A DNA stretch of 64,000 nt from Nitzschia sp. DOCU1 (Eukaryota > Bacillariophyta > Bacillariophyceae > Bacillariales > Bacillariaceae), in NCBI GenBank assembly GCA_951394045.1, contig OX595998.1, positions 186,001 to 250,000 of the forward strand. The letters are read 5' to 3'. Position numbers and translations under genes: made by a program. The notes below the pieces were generated by a model. It ran no database searches, was not told where the DNA came from, and saw only the letters and a program-made list of their open reading frames with translations. Of the stretch, positions 42,900-54,000 are shown piece after piece; position 1 is the first letter of the stretch, and the number at the start of each line of letters is the position of its first letter.

Positions 42900-43290
42900 T
42901 CAATGTACCAAATGGATAGTTAGTTTCTAAATGTCAAGGATCCCACAGTCTGGAGACGACATTCAAAGGTGAGTTTTGGGCAGTCACGTGAGCTCTTTGC
43001 CGACAAGAGCACTTGAATGGCTGCCACTCAACCAATTCTTGTTAGTTTTATTTCATTCTTGGGTCCAAGCCTCCATCTATCAATGCACCAATGAGACAGT
43101 AAGTTTCTAAATGTTGCGAATGCCGCAGTCTGGAGATGACATTCAAAAGGTGAGTTTTGGGCGGTCATGCGAGCTCTTTGCACAACAAGAGCACTTGAAG
43201 GGCCGCTACTCAACCAATTCTTCTCAGTTCTATTTTGTTCTTGGGGCCAAGCCTCCATCTATCAATGCACCAAAGGGACTGCCGTAGTCT
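42900..43290. repeat. Satellite-like tandem array, right block
   Basis: Completes the unit interrupted at 35856 (144 + 37 = 181 bases without the element), then units at 42942, 43122 and a truncated one ending after 43282 (TGCCGTAGTCTGGAG). Confidence 0.85.
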
Positions 43291-43630
43291 GGAGATAAAT
43301 CAAAAGTCTATTGCTTACTATGGTTAGTAATTTTTGAACATGGGCAGCCACCGATCAGTTTGATCTCAAACTCAGTCCAAGTTCCACGTGGATCAAAATT
43401 TTGGTGTGTTGTACATACCCTTCCAGTTGGGGGTGGATGGATTTCCGTTGAGAGCAGGTACAGCATTTTGCCTAAGTAACTATTTTTGAATTTCCATCTG
43501 GGGTGTTGTTTGGCGAGAGTGGGGTGGAGGAAGCTCGTGGCTGGTAATGGACAGGGGTACAAACATTCCTCTCACAATATTCAAAATGACCTTGAATCAT
43601 GAAAATGTTGTGAACGACAATGTTGTTGTC
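43291..43630 (-). other. Possible coding relic on the minus strand
   Basis: An 84-codon minus-strand frame at 43308-43562 (RWKFKNSYLGKMLYLL, then a Pro/Gly/Asn-rich part) is the only plausible coding stretch. I cannot assign a family and no second copy is here. Confidence 0.3.
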
Positions 43631-43990
43631 AATCCTAAGCTGGAGTAGGTTTGATGGTAAGTGAGATTATGATCAATTTTGTGAAAACCATTTTCCTGCT
43701 AACGGCTTTCTTCAGATCTATGTGTGATCTGTGTAGAGAATACAGTTGTTGATCCTAAGCTGGAGTAGGTTTGATGGTAAGTGCAATTGTGATCAATTTT
43801 GTGAGAAACCATTTTCCTGCTAACGGCTTTCTTCAGATCTATGTGTGATCTGTGTAGAGAATACAGTTGTTGATCCTAAGCTGGAGTAGGTTTGATGGTA
43901 AGTGCGATTGTGATCAATTTTGTGAGAAACCATTTTACTTCTAACTACTTTCTTCAGATCTATGATGTGTGATCTGTGTAGAGAATACAC
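43631..43990 (+). repeat. Three tandem 120-bp units with splice-like signals
   Basis: Units 43631-43750, 43751-43871, 43872-43990. Each contains GATG|GTAAGTG and, about 60 bases on, a pyrimidine-rich TTTCTTCAG|ATCT, so each looks like exon-donor-intron-acceptor-exon. The repeated would-be exon is about 60 bases, has CDLCRE or CVICVENT in two frames (Cys-x2-Cys), but also stops. Confidence 0.7.
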
Positions 43991-44009
43991 TCTCTTTGCC
44001 AAGTCTTGT

Positions 44010-44467
44010 GCATTGGTTGTGCTGAGAAATAATTACTTCGCTTGGCTAATGGAGGCAAAAGGAAGTCGACCCCAATCTCCTTACTGACGACAACAACACT
44101 ACAGTTCTCCAAGGAAAGACAACATTGAGCAAAGTTGCTGGTAGTTCAGGGCTGGATGATTCTACTAGCCAGGAAGGGAAAGAAGAGGAAGGTCATCAAG
44201 GAGCTGAAGCATTACACTATGAAGAAGAATGGCAAATCTCCCGTCAAAGGATGGTCAGCCCAAGTGTACCATGATATGCTGAATGTAATGCGGGGGATTC
44301 AGAAGGATCAGGCCAGTATAGTTGGTTTTGACAAGGTGATCCGTGAGCTCTACAAGAAGAGAACAATGTGCATAAGGGAAGCTGGTTTTGATGTCATTCC
44401 CCAAGATGTATATGATCAACTGTGGGCAATGTCTAAGAGAGATGGCATTCCTGTTGCTCAAGTGTGA
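44010..44467 (+). CDS. Unidentified reading frame, possibly a relic
   Basis: The clean frame runs from ATG 44156 (MILLARKGKKRKV) to TGA 44467, 103 residues: basic N-terminus, then helical, charged sequence (YHDMLNVMRGIQKDQ, IRELYKKRTMCIRE, VYDQLWAMSKRDGIPV). Upstream, a different frame is also open (44080-44200, Asp/Glu-rich). That suggests a frameshift or an intron between an acidic N-terminal part and a basic C-terminal part. Not recognised. Confidence 0.4.
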
Positions 44468-45027
44468 ACATTGATGAATCTTAGCTGTAACTTGTATAGG
44501 TCGGTATAAAAAACAAATTGAGCAATTGCATGGAAAGTGACATTGTTAATAGGAATCTAGGGCATTGTGGTTGGGATGGATTGGATCGTCATAGCCCATG
44601 CCGTCGGTGATCATTGGAATAATTGATTCAATTATATCACATATTTGTTGGTATTTGGGATGACATAATTCAATACTTGACTTCGTGAAGAGTGGATCGT
44701 ACCACATATTGTGGTGTTTTGCTAGTCGGAATTCATGATGTGGCTATTTTTATTAGGGTGGAAGCGAGTCAGACCAGTTTGGGAATTTATCAATTGCGTG
44801 CAGAAATGGCGCATTGTGTGGGGAGAATCAATCTGGGTGCAATGAGAGTCAATAAAATAAACAAATCAGTCTGTGATTTTGAATGCCGACTCCGTCATTG
44901 ATGCTGACGAGTATTTGATTGAATGCCTTACTAGTCATTGAGTCTTGCTGTTAGAATCAGCTACTGTCAGAACGGAGGGAAGCGTCTGGTGAGAGTTCGG
45001 CTGACTAGGCAAACCGGGGCCTAGATG
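44468..45027. other. AT-rich spacer, no gene seen
   Basis: Short frames only; no repeats matched elsewhere in the window. Confidence 0.35.
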
Positions 45028-45990
45028 GGGAAAGCGGCGAACGAGGAATCACTCATTCCTGGCCTTCCTTTGCGCTTCCTGTTTACAGGTACGCCCAACT
45101 TGAGTGTTGATCATTTTTTTAAATGTAGAACAAGGGAAAGCGGCAAACGAATCACTCATTCCTGGCCTTCGTTTGCGCTTCCTGTTTAAAGGTACGCCCA
45201 AAAGGGTGGTCCAATTGGTTGCGGAGACGGACGCACGGCCAGACCGATTGGCAATCTTTAGTCGTAGGCATCAAATCCTAAGCATGGCATGAGCTTACGT
45301 ATATATCATACAGTGCAGGTTTGCATGTAGCCGCGGAATTGGCACGCGCGGGTAGACGAGAGCCAAGCCACACGCTCCGGCGGAATGACCATGACCACCT
45401 CATTAGCTCTCTACTCTAGGAGCAGCAGCAAAAATCAACCCTCCTCCACCAACAAAGGAACGTGAAAAAACAGCAGGTCAGAGATGTCTGTGAGCGCCAA
45501 AGGGTAGAGTGGCTGGTGGTGGTCTGCTGGCAGATTCAAGTCGGGGGCGGATGCATGCCCAGCCATGGCGCACAAGATGACACCACCAATCATAACAACC
45601 AGGCAGGCAATCGAGGAATCAAGGTATTCCTGACTACGATTGACCAGCAGCTCACTACGATCTTGTCAATGTGAGAGACCGCGCCATGCACGTTGCAAAA
45701 GCGTGACCTTGTTCCAGACAGAATGTGTTTGACGTGCGGTTGAAAAGGGATGAAAGCCGGGCCAACCTTTGGGCAAGAACGACATCATAGGATGGATAAG
45801 AATGGGGATCCAAGAATGCTCCTCATCAAGAGTATAATGCCGTTGTCATGGATGATCAAACGGTCGCTTCGGCTCGTTCCTGGGGTGGCATGTCCGTCGC
45901 GACTCCTGCCGGGCAGCACAGTCTGGCGAGTGAACAAAGTTAGTTTTCTGCGGCAAAAGACAGTTTTGTGTCGGCACTTTCTTTGAATAA
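45028..45990. repeat. Duplicate of the DUF6824-WWE upstream region (8590-9474)
   Basis: The GGGAAAGCGGCGAACGA...GGTACGCCC segment occurs twice in a row here (45028-45096 and 45134-45199) but once at 8602. The rest follows 8670-9440 with small indels and stops matching near 45980, before the start codon of the parent gene. Confidence 0.75.
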
Positions 45991-46037
45991 AAGCACTTCC
46001 TCGTTTCAACAAGCACTTCCTCGTTTCAACAAGCACT
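45991..46037. repeat. 20-base tandem duplication at the duplication breakpoint
   Basis: AAGCACTTCCTCGTTTCAAC twice (45991-46010, 46011-46030) plus AAGCACT. It sits where homology to the DUF6824 parent is lost. Confidence 0.85.
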
Positions 46038-46197
46038 GGACAGTGTGGGTGGGAACAGACACAACAACAGTAGCCACCAAGAATCCATTACTTCCCTGGG
46101 CAGTTTCGAGCAGCATTCGCAAGAGTAGTGATTGGTCGTTGCAACGTCGACGTTCCGATGCCACCTCTGGTGGAGTGCCGGAGAAAAGTTGGAACGC

Positions 46198-47259
46198 ATG
46201 TATCAAAAGCCCATGGATAAACGAACCGAAGTATCCGTGACGGTTGACAGGGTCCCGTATTCGATAGATGTGACGGATCTTACCATGCATTCCATCAAAT
46301 CGGGCAGTCAAACTGTCTTTGACGTGCGTCGACAAGAGCCGGACGCTGAACTACTAACCTCTGGTCAAGATGATCTTTATTTCATGGATGAGGATGGGGC
46401 CCAAGATGATAGTTCGGCAGATCGCTCGAATGGTGGTGGATCTTCTAGAAGTAATGGTGGTGGTGGATCTCCCTCCAATCGTGGTTCCAGCGGTACTAGT
46501 GGTGGCAGTCAAAACAACCACGGTACAGCCAGTTGCAGTTTTGCCATGGCCGTAATGAGTGCTGCTAGTCTGCCGCGCGAAGAAGAAAAAGAAAAGGATT
46601 CCAAGAATAATGATCCCGATGAAGAAGACGAAGAAGAGTACGAAATCTCTTTGCGTGTCTACCAAGCTACTCCCGACGAAATCGTACAAAACATTCTAAC
46701 CGAGCTGTCCGTGGCCCCATCTCGTGAGTCCTATCCTATGCAACGTGGCATGGATACTGAAGACGATGATGCAGCACCTCTACAAGCACCGCCTCGTCCC
46801 GAGCAACAACCGCGAGCGATCTCTGAAGAGGCAGCTGCTCTGAAAGCTCAACGATTGCGAGACCTCGAAGCCAGACAAGCCGAGTTGGAAAAGCAAAAGG
46901 CCGATCTACTTCAGCTACGAAAGCAAGAGCTGAATAACAGCAACAACAACAAATCACCTTCACCCACCATCATGTCTAAATTAACCAAGGGATTTGGGGC
47001 CTTGGGCCTCCGCGGCCGCGGGGGCAAAGCCGGCGATGTCATTCCTAGTCCAGCTGCTAACAAACAAGGGGGTGCCATCGTCAAGGGACGAAGAATGGCT
47101 CGGGACGTTCTTGATGATGACGCCTTGTCTGCCAGTTCCATGACGATTGCGACACTTCCAACCGTGGCCACTGTTGAGAGCAACAATCCACGTGTCACTA
47201 CTACTAGCAAGGATCGGCAACATGTCCGAGTGCAATTGCTTCCCGACACTTGCGGATAA
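46198..47259 (+). CDS. Truncated DUF6824-WWE copy (WWE remnant and C-terminal part)
   Basis: From about 46175 (GTGCCGGAGAAAAGTTGGAACGC) to the stop it is nearly identical to 10035-11109. The DUF6824 domain and both WWE tryptophans are gone, replaced by about 130 unrelated bases. The frame is open upstream to 46132 but only with a TTG; the first ATG (46198, MYQKPMDKRTEV) would give 353 residues lacking both functional domains. Its C-terminal differences from the parent are mostly in-frame (for example an added NNN near 46943), so it has either stayed translated or duplicated recently. Convergent with MYND copy 6. Confidence 0.65.
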   Translation: MYQKPMDKRTEVSVTVDRVPYSIDVTDLTMHSIKSGSQTVFDVRRQEPDAELLTSGQDDLYFMDEDGAQDDSSADRSNGGGSSRSNGGGGSPSNRGSSGTSGGSQNNHGTASCSFAMAVMSAASLPREEEKEKDSKNNDPDEEDEEEYEISLRVYQATPDEIVQNILTELSVAPSRESYPMQRGMDTEDDDAAPLQAPPRPEQQPRAISEEAAALKAQRLRDLEARQAELEKQKADLLQLRKQELNNSNNNKSPSPTIMSKLTKGFGALGLRGRGGKAGDVIPSPAANKQGGAIVKGRRMARDVLDDDALSASSMTIATLPTVATVESNNPRVTTTSKDRQHVRVQLLPDTCG

Positions 47260-47459
47260 AAGAAGAAGGTTAAATTCATAATAGCTTTTTGTACTATAGC
47301 GAGATTATTCTTATTCCAACATTATCCAACGAATCCTTTCTAGCCATCGTACAAAACTAGATTAGGAATGATTACAAATGGCCGCTTCTTCTGCTGTGAT
47401 ATCCACGATATTGATTTCGCGCCCAACTAGTAGCGGCTATGAAGTGGTTTGCCAATTCC

Positions 47460-48093
47460 TTAGCGTACCTCGTACACTTTGACAGATCGATTCAAAACGC
47501 TGGCGATATCATGCCAATCCTTTGCTCTCTTGCAGACCTTGTTTGACGATCCTTCCAGTCTTTTACTTGGCATTCCCTGGAGCAATAAACGGCCAGCTTG
47601 CAATGCATACATTGCTGGAACTGTTTGTCCAAGGTTTCAGTATACGGACAATCACGTGTACAACACAGAGCGTATCCGAATCGACGTTTCCCCTTGGTGA
47701 CCGGGCCGTATCGGGCGTTGCTAAACTTGTACCAGCTAGGAACTGGGACTGGGACGCCCGACTCCATCTCTTGTCTGAGAATCTGGAGCAAATCCGAGGT
47801 ATTCTTTGCTCCAGATACGCAAATCAACCGTTTGGACATGCCGCGTCGCAGTTGTTTGAAGATGAGGAACTCGTGGCATTCCGACTTTGCCGCGAATTCG
47901 GGCGGGGCCCCATCCAAAGGCTGGCTTGCGTTTGTCAAATAGATCTTTAGTAAAGCCATCGGCAATGATTTCGAACTGGCTCATTCCATCTTCATCCTCA
48001 GTCTCCAATTCAGAGGCGTCATCGTCAACCTGTCGTTTTTTCGAGTTCCGTCATGGTCTCGGGAAAGTCAGAGTAAACATCTTCCAAATTCAT
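47460..48093 (-). pseudogene. MYND zinc-finger copy 6, multiply broken
   Basis: ATG 48093 (MNLEDVYSDF). An extra A in CTCGAAAAAACGACAGG (about 48040) shifts the frame in LEKRQ. A segment after it is deleted. Near 47895 17 bases are missing between GGGGCCCCGCC and CGAATTCGCGG. Near 47530 TCGTCAAACAAGG replaces TCGTCACAAAAAAG. The middle is well kept, with CTRDC, CMHC, YCSREC, DWKD. It ends like copy 1 (VRYA-type tail, TAA 47460). Confidence 0.75.
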
Positions 48094-48640
48094 AATGCTA
48101 TAGTCGTTTTGTTTGAAAAAGAAAGAAACGTGACAAACTAATCTCTAATCGTCGTTCCAATGAGAAGAGCTACGTCGTTGCAACACCGATGATCTCTTCT
48201 CCCCCATATCCGAGACTCTATTTCGCGCCCTTTTTTAGTGTGGTTTCGGAAAGGCCGTCATTGGCCGCCGATCAGTCCATCTGTCCTCCGACTAAATCGC
48301 AACGCGCCAAACGTGTCTCACGACAATCGTTGTGACGTTGCGCACGTCTGGCAGTCTGTGGGTGCGGATGGCTCACAAACGCCAGCGGTGATAAAGTAAA
48401 TAGAGGTAGCATCCTGTCGGTCCAGCCACGTCATCTTACATTATATCGTTGCTTTCCGTTAAGTACTTCATCAATTGTCTTTAATCGCTGCTCAGCGAAT
48501 TCGGTATTGAAGGAAGTTGAGAGTATTTAATGGCTTTGTTCTTTGATCCACGCTCGATGATCGTTTGAGAGAGCAGAAAATCGGGCAGGTGAAAGCTCGC
48601 GCAAGACAACTCTTCAAAACGGAATCTCTACTTTCACGAT
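48094..48640. other. MYND 6 upstream flank and spacer
   Basis: 48094-48370 matches the upstream flank of copy 2 (14795-15075), including AAAAAGAAAGAAACGTGACAAA and CGCCAAACGTGTCTCACGACAATCGTTGTGACGTTGC, itself a palindromic stretch. The remainder shows no gene. Confidence 0.5.
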
Positions 48641-48644
48641 TACC

Positions 48645-48720
48645 TTCGTCAACCGCCGAAAACTTCGGCGGTTGACGAAACTTTCGTCAACGGCCGAAGT
48701 TTTCGGCGGTGGATGACGGA
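48645..48720. repeat. Palindrome cluster 1
   Basis: TTCGTCAACCGCCGAA (48645-48660), AAC, then the exact reverse complement (48664-48679). Next to it TTTCGTCAACGGCCGAAGTTTTCGGCGGTGGATGACGG, an imperfect version. Shared word: CCGCCGAA/TTCGGCGG. Confidence 0.9.
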
Positions 48721-48994
48721 TACGACGACGGGTATCCCAGATTCCGGATTCCCCCAATGCCTCGCTTTCCTTTGTAGCGTGCGTATCTTGGCCTTCATTG
48801 TGTTCGTTGTGGATGGAAATGAAGATCTCATAGTCATCATGAATTCTACTGCTAGGACGGCTACCGTCGTCGTCTCTCATCTTCGTCGCACGGCGGACGA
48901 CATTGTGAACAGCACTTTGCCGCCCAGTTCTGCTGAAGACAACAATGCTAATCACACAGACCCCAAGGTCTTTTGGTCGAGTCGACCCAACTGA
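48713..48994 (+). other. Open frame between palindrome clusters
   Basis: 93 codons (starts MTDTTTGIPDSG) with one hydrophobic stretch (LAFLCSVRILAFIVFVV). Overlaps the end of the palindrome and has no relative here; weak gene candidate. If clusters 1 and 2 are ends of one foldback element, this would be its interior. Confidence 0.25.
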
Positions 48995-49064
48995 CAAAAC
49001 AATGGTCTGTCTGTGGCTCCTTTGTCGTGTCTCTCATCGGAAACGGCACGGAATCCAACATCCG

Positions 49065-49160
49065 GTACTGACTTCGTCAACCGCCGAAAGTTTCGTCATC
49101 CGCCGAAGTTTTCGGCAACCGCCGCGGCGGTTGCCGAAAACGTCGGCGGTGGTCGCCAGT
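49065..49160. repeat. Palindrome cluster 2, with perfect 34-base palindrome
   Basis: GTTTTCGGCAACCGCCG (49108-49124) is followed without spacer by its exact reverse complement (49125-49141). It is flanked by TTCGTCAACCGCCGAAAG and GTCGGCGGTGG, related to cluster 1. Confidence 0.9.
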
Positions 49161-49607
49161 AACAGAGAGATTCCCTTCGCTTCTAATGTGGAGTCTGCGA
49201 GCTCTTTCTTCACCGTTCATCTGGGGCCGCTTGTACCCTCAGTCGTGCCCAAACACTTTCACTTTGTTGAAGTTCTCTAAATATATGAAAGCTTCTGAGA
49301 AAATAGGGATTCTTTATTTTATTAATCAATGATTTCAAAAGACTTAATGAATCTTAAACGTATATGCCTCGAGGTTTCGGTCCATCAATCAAGGAGTTTT
49401 ATCATCAGAAGGACCTCGAATGTGGTTCTGACCACTGCCAGGTGAAACGTGATGACCGCGTTCGCTCCTGGTACGGAAGATCGCAGTCGCTCCGCCGCGG
49501 GGCCCCTCTCTCGGATTGCGAACAGGATCATTGCAACGACAGAGCTTCTCATTGCAACGACCTTCGAGCTTCTCACTGACTTTTCTCAAGCAAGAAGGAA
49601 TATTATC

Positions 49608-49931
49608 ATGAATATTGAACAAATTAACTTTGACTATCTGCCTGAGAGCATGTGGTCCGAACTGGAAAAACGGGAGATTGACGACGAATGTGCCACTCTG
49701 GAACAAAAGATCCCACCTTGTCTCTGGCCATCTTGTGTGAGGCGTCGGGAAGGACTGGACAACGAAAATGAATTAAGCCAGTTGGATATTACAGCCGAAG
49801 GCTTTCGCAAACATCTCTTTGATACCCGCAAGCCAGCCTTTGGGTGGGGGCCCGCTGAACCTCAGGAAACCGCAGATTTTGCCTGGTTTCTGGAGCAAAC
49901 CGCGGCTGAATTGTTTGGGGCAAACTACTAG
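49608..49931 (+). pseudogene. MYND family copy 7, 3' truncated into palindrome
   Basis: ATG 49608 (MNIEQINFDYLPESMW), 107 residues, intact frame. Contains EKREIDDEC, KIPPCLWPSCVRRREGLD, GFRKHLFDTRKPAFGWGPAEPQE, then diverges after about residue 88 and ends FGANY*. The stop TAG (49929) is inside the family palindrome at 49922-49944. The whole zinc finger is missing. A short N-terminal-only protein could be made, since start and frame are good and the promoter-side motifs (AGCTTCTCATTGCAACGACC) are present. Confidence 0.65.
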
Positions 49932-49944
49932 CCGCTAGTAGTTT
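49922..49944. repeat. MYND 3' palindrome, copy 7
   Basis: AAACTACTAG-CCG-CTAGTAGTTT, perfect 10-base arms, the best version in the window. Confidence 0.85.
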
Positions 49945-50639
49945 GGTGTGGTGAAGGCGACGATGCTCGGGGATAGAAGAAGCGTCGTCTCCCGCCAGCC
50001 GCAGCCAGGTGCTGTCATTCCTAATCATGATTTACTAACAAGGGGATTAATATTCGTCAGCATCTGTATACTTTGACTTTAGTAAAGGAAGAATAGATGG
50101 GGACCTTTCTTCGACATCAAATGGAGAGTCATTGGCGGTAGAAACGAAGCATAGTTCCTACCGGCGGTAGTGGTGTCTGAGGTAACGTCCGCGTACGTTC
50201 GCGAACATCATGCATTGATACGTAAGTATCATACCTTCTATGCGCGAGAATTCTCGGCGCGGGACCCAAGGACATCATCCGTCATTAGCATCCATCCCCT
50301 CAACAGCGCGCATCATAGTGGTCCAATGTCATCATCAACAACAAAAAGGGGAAACCATGGAACCAGTAGATTCGTTCTTTCTTTCAAATCAAGGGCGGAT
50401 GCACGGCCCATCATCGTGAGCTTCCCGGGCACAAGAAGATCACACCAAGCATAGAAATGCGGACGTAGCGCATAAGACGCCCTTTTTTCGACGCGACTTT
50501 GTGGTGGGTAACGTGATGGGCACACGCTACGAGATACGCTGAAATGACGGGCACGTATTCGTCATGGATATTATGAAGCTAGCGGTGTGGCGGAATAGTC
50601 CCAACTGCATGCATCAGAGGCCGCGGGGAATCGAGCCAA
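49945..50639. other. Spacer, no gene recognised
   Basis: Downstream flank of MYND copy 7 then unassigned DNA. Short frames on both strands without motifs. Confidence 0.35.
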
Positions 50640-50872
50640 AGTATTCTTGTCGATGACAAGAGCCCAAAGCCGAGCCAACCTCCGGGCAAGAACTGCATTG
50701 GATGGATGAGGCCGGGGCCCAAGATAATAGTGATATAATGGGGGCGGTTCTTCTCGGAATGGTAAATCGTCGCCGTCGAGTTGTTCTTCGGGCGACCAAC
50801 AACTATCCAATCGTGGTTCCTACGGTAGTCAAGATTGCAGAACATCCAGCTGCAGTTTTGCCACATGACGGG
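50640..50872 (+). pseudogene. DUF6824-WWE fragment
   Basis: Matches 10190-10410 of the parent: GACAAGAGCCC, GGATGAGG-CGGGGCCCAAGATAATAGT, the CCAATCGTGGTTCC...GTAGTCAAGATTGCAG region and GCAGTTTTGCCA. Only the Ser/Gly linker part is left, with indels. It abuts the 3' flank of LNR copy C. Confidence 0.65.
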
Positions 50873-51039
50873 CTCGGCGACGCTGGCAAAAAGTCGTCCG
50901 ATTTTGCAATGACGACAAACTCTACGCAGCACCATGAATCTTCTCTCTTGCAGACCATGCTGGGATCGACGTACTCCCAAAAGAACACAATGAAATCATC
51001 TTCATGTACTACATATGTATATTATACAACGAAACTTGT

Positions 51040-54000
51040 TCATGGTGTCTGTGCTGTGGTAGGATACGAGGACGGAAACTCGGAAGGATACGAAGACGGC
51101 AACTCGGTACTTTGTGGTTTGGGAGAAGGCTCGTCGGAGAGGAGCGGTTGTTCGGTGCTTGGTTCCGAAGAAGGGGCGTCAGAGGGCTTGCTGGTCGGGG
51201 GCGGCGTATCGGAAACGAAGGCAGCAGCAGCAGCGCCTGGGGCTGGAGCACCATCGTCATTCCGATACACTGCTACTTTCCACTCATCACAATACCAATA
51301 ACAACCCGAGTCGAAGCAGTACTGGGAGGATTTTAGGCAGATCGTGTCGCAATCTCCACCATCTTGTCAAAGGAGAGCCCAACGTTGCAAGGTAAGCGGT
51401 AATCCACTCAATAATTGCAATTGCCGGTAAATTCAAAACGTAATACACTTACCATCACGGCATGCACCATTGATATAATAATAGTTGTTCAAATCGCATA
51501 TTCCATCCCCTGAACAATAGACGAGGAATCCGTGAGATTCGTTTGCTCAATCGACTGGCACCGTAAAGATTCCCTACTGCTTACCGATCCATTCAGGATT
51601 ACCACCGGCTTCCTTGCATTCCGCTTCTAAAACAGATGGGTCGTGGCACGAGTTATTCTCCTCGTCGAACTCCAACCAGGACCAGTAATAATCGTCCGCG
51701 AAACTTGCTGGACAGCAATCTCCAGCGTCTGGCCAAATAAATGTAGGACGTCGCACAAGGGAAATCGAGTCAATAACTCTGCCGCATTACAAAAACCAGC
51801 ACTGGTTGTTGACTTACCATATCCGCACTCAGCACTGATGTGAATGGACCAATTACACAACCCATCGCCTTACGGGTCATTTCGTGAGAATCCTTGGGAG
51901 CAGCATTGACTTGCACCGTACAGGAACCCTGCTTACCGATCGAGGAAAGATCACCGTTGCAACCTGGATATGCCGATGGGTCTTGACAATCGTATGCACC
52001 ATAGTCGTAAGAGAAATCGCACAACCATCCGTCGCAAGTACTCGCACAGCAGTCTCCACCGTCTGTTGAAGGAGCGAGAGGCCGACATGTCAAAAAGGTA
52101 ATGGTCGTAATCGAATCATCTGGTGGTAAAACCTTGTTGGTGGACTCACCATAATCACACTCAGAAATGTTGTTGTCCAAATCACACCAACCATCACCTG
52201 AGTCAATGATCATTTCATGAGATTCCTTGGTAGCTTTGACTGGTATCGGCTAGGATGCCTACTACTTACCGACCTGCGGTAGATAACCACCGCAACCTGG
52301 ATAAGCTGATGGGTCTTGGCAATCGAACCAAGAACACTCTCCGTTCTTGCAAGTACTTTTACAGCAGTCCCCACCGTCTAGTCAAGTAAAAGTAGGACGT
52401 ACCACGATGGAAAGGGTACTCGAGTCAGTAACTGAGCCTAATTTTGACAACCAAAATATTGGTTGTAGACTTACCATATCCGCACTCAGGATTGTTGTTG
52501 TACGAATCACACCACCCATCGCCTGAAACAATGATTTAATCAGATTCCTTGGCAGCTTTGACTCGTACCGGATAGGAGCCCTACTACTTACCGACGAAAG
52601 GCAGATAACCACCGCAAGCTGGAGCAGTTGCAGGTGCTGGAGCAGTTACAGGTGCTAGAATTCTTTCGGGCGCAGTTGGATCGGTGCAGTTGTAATACTG
52701 GGCCACGGTACAGTTGTCTCCTAGCGGCTGCGTTCGGCATGTACTTTTGCAGCAATCTCCGCCATCGTAGGCACAGACCAAAACATTCAATTGATCATTG
52801 CATATTCCATTACCAACCAGGGCAAAGCGATCAGAGTCGTCTTGAAGAAATGTCTCGCATTGTGTTCTCTCGAGTACAATTTCCGTTACCGGATCGGTGT
52901 TCGCAAAGTTATCCAAGTGGCAGGCATACCCAAGCTCTCCGCAAACATAGGTCAAACCAGGCTGACATTCCGATTCGCAACAATCACCGCCGTCTAGTGG
53001 CAAAACGAAAGAAACGCAAGGATGTGAACAGGTTGATGAGAATGACGAGCCGAATCAACGGTCTTTGAACTCCCCGTACAATTGGCTGCATCGTACCATA
53101 GCCGCAGTTGAGCACATTGTAGATGTATTCCGGAGGGTCCGAGTTCGGGATTGTAGCACGATCACAATACCCATCCTATAAATGCATTCGTGAACGATGT
53201 AGGAACGAGGCAACAAAGGTTAGTCCATTCTACCATTCGCACCCCATCGCTCAAAGGAAAAAATGCGATGCACGCGGCACGCATGCGCGGAGGCAGGAGA
53301 CAGCCCGGAAAAGCGAGATGCGACACTTACTCCAATGTAATGTTCCGTGCCAGCTGGAACAACACAGTTTGGATACTTCATATAATTGAGCATCGAAGTG
53401 CCAAGGGCTGCCACAGAAGGTGCCCTCGTCGACTGCCCAACCCAAGCAAGAATAATGGTGTTGTCGAATTGGAGCTGCCCACTCTGAAGCTTTCGGCGAC
53501 TTGCAAGCACTTGGGCGTAAGCAGATTGGAACTCGTCTTCGGTGATGGCGTGGTCGGGTGCGTTCACAGGACAAAGGCAAATATCCCCATTGGCTTGCAT
53601 TCTTCGTCGATCTGGATCTGCATCTAGATGATATAGGTACCGACTGCGTCGATCGTCGAACAAGTATCCATCGGACCGGCAGCCCCGGCAGCTGCCTTTG
53701 AGTTTCAAAACGAAACGAACTCGGGGAAAGCCGTTCCCGTCGCTTTCTCCTAGCATCTCTTGGTTGATCGAAAGGACCGCCTCTGGACGACGGAATAGCT
53801 CGTCACAGTAGTCGGCCGAGAGATGAGTATACACCGATATGAAACTCGAACCAATCAAGTTTTCGTCGTTGCTTGTGACATCGCCACTCACATAAGCGTC
53901 GATGACGATAGTCGTGATGAAATCGGTTGCTTGCAAAGCACATGGGACAATTCTCATTTCGTCGAGCGTCGCGTTTCCAATAAATGGAAGGGTAGAAAGG

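Larger units (their letters stand above)
35852..42904 (+). mobile_element. Copia-type LTR retrotransposon 2 (CoDi-like)
   Basis: Target duplication TCAAT at 35852-35856 and 42900-42904; 152-base LTRs at 35857-36008 and 42748-42899 with TGTC...GACA ends. They differ at four positions by my reading (about 2.6%). A half-tRNA primer site (36009-36020) and a polypurine tract (GGGGAGAG, 42740-42747) are present. Order gag, protease, integrase, RT, RNase H. Pol carries two in-frame TGA codons and two frameshifts, so it is dead but younger than Copia 1 in structure. Confidence 0.93.

Noticed and set aside
43631..43990. CRISPR-like array
   Set aside because: Units are head-to-tail copies of entire sequence, with no spacer variation, in a eukaryotic context.
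46132..46197. Coding start of the truncated DUF6824-WWE copy at 46132
   Set aside because: The codon is TTG and the sequence before 46175 is unrelated filler; first ATG is 46198.
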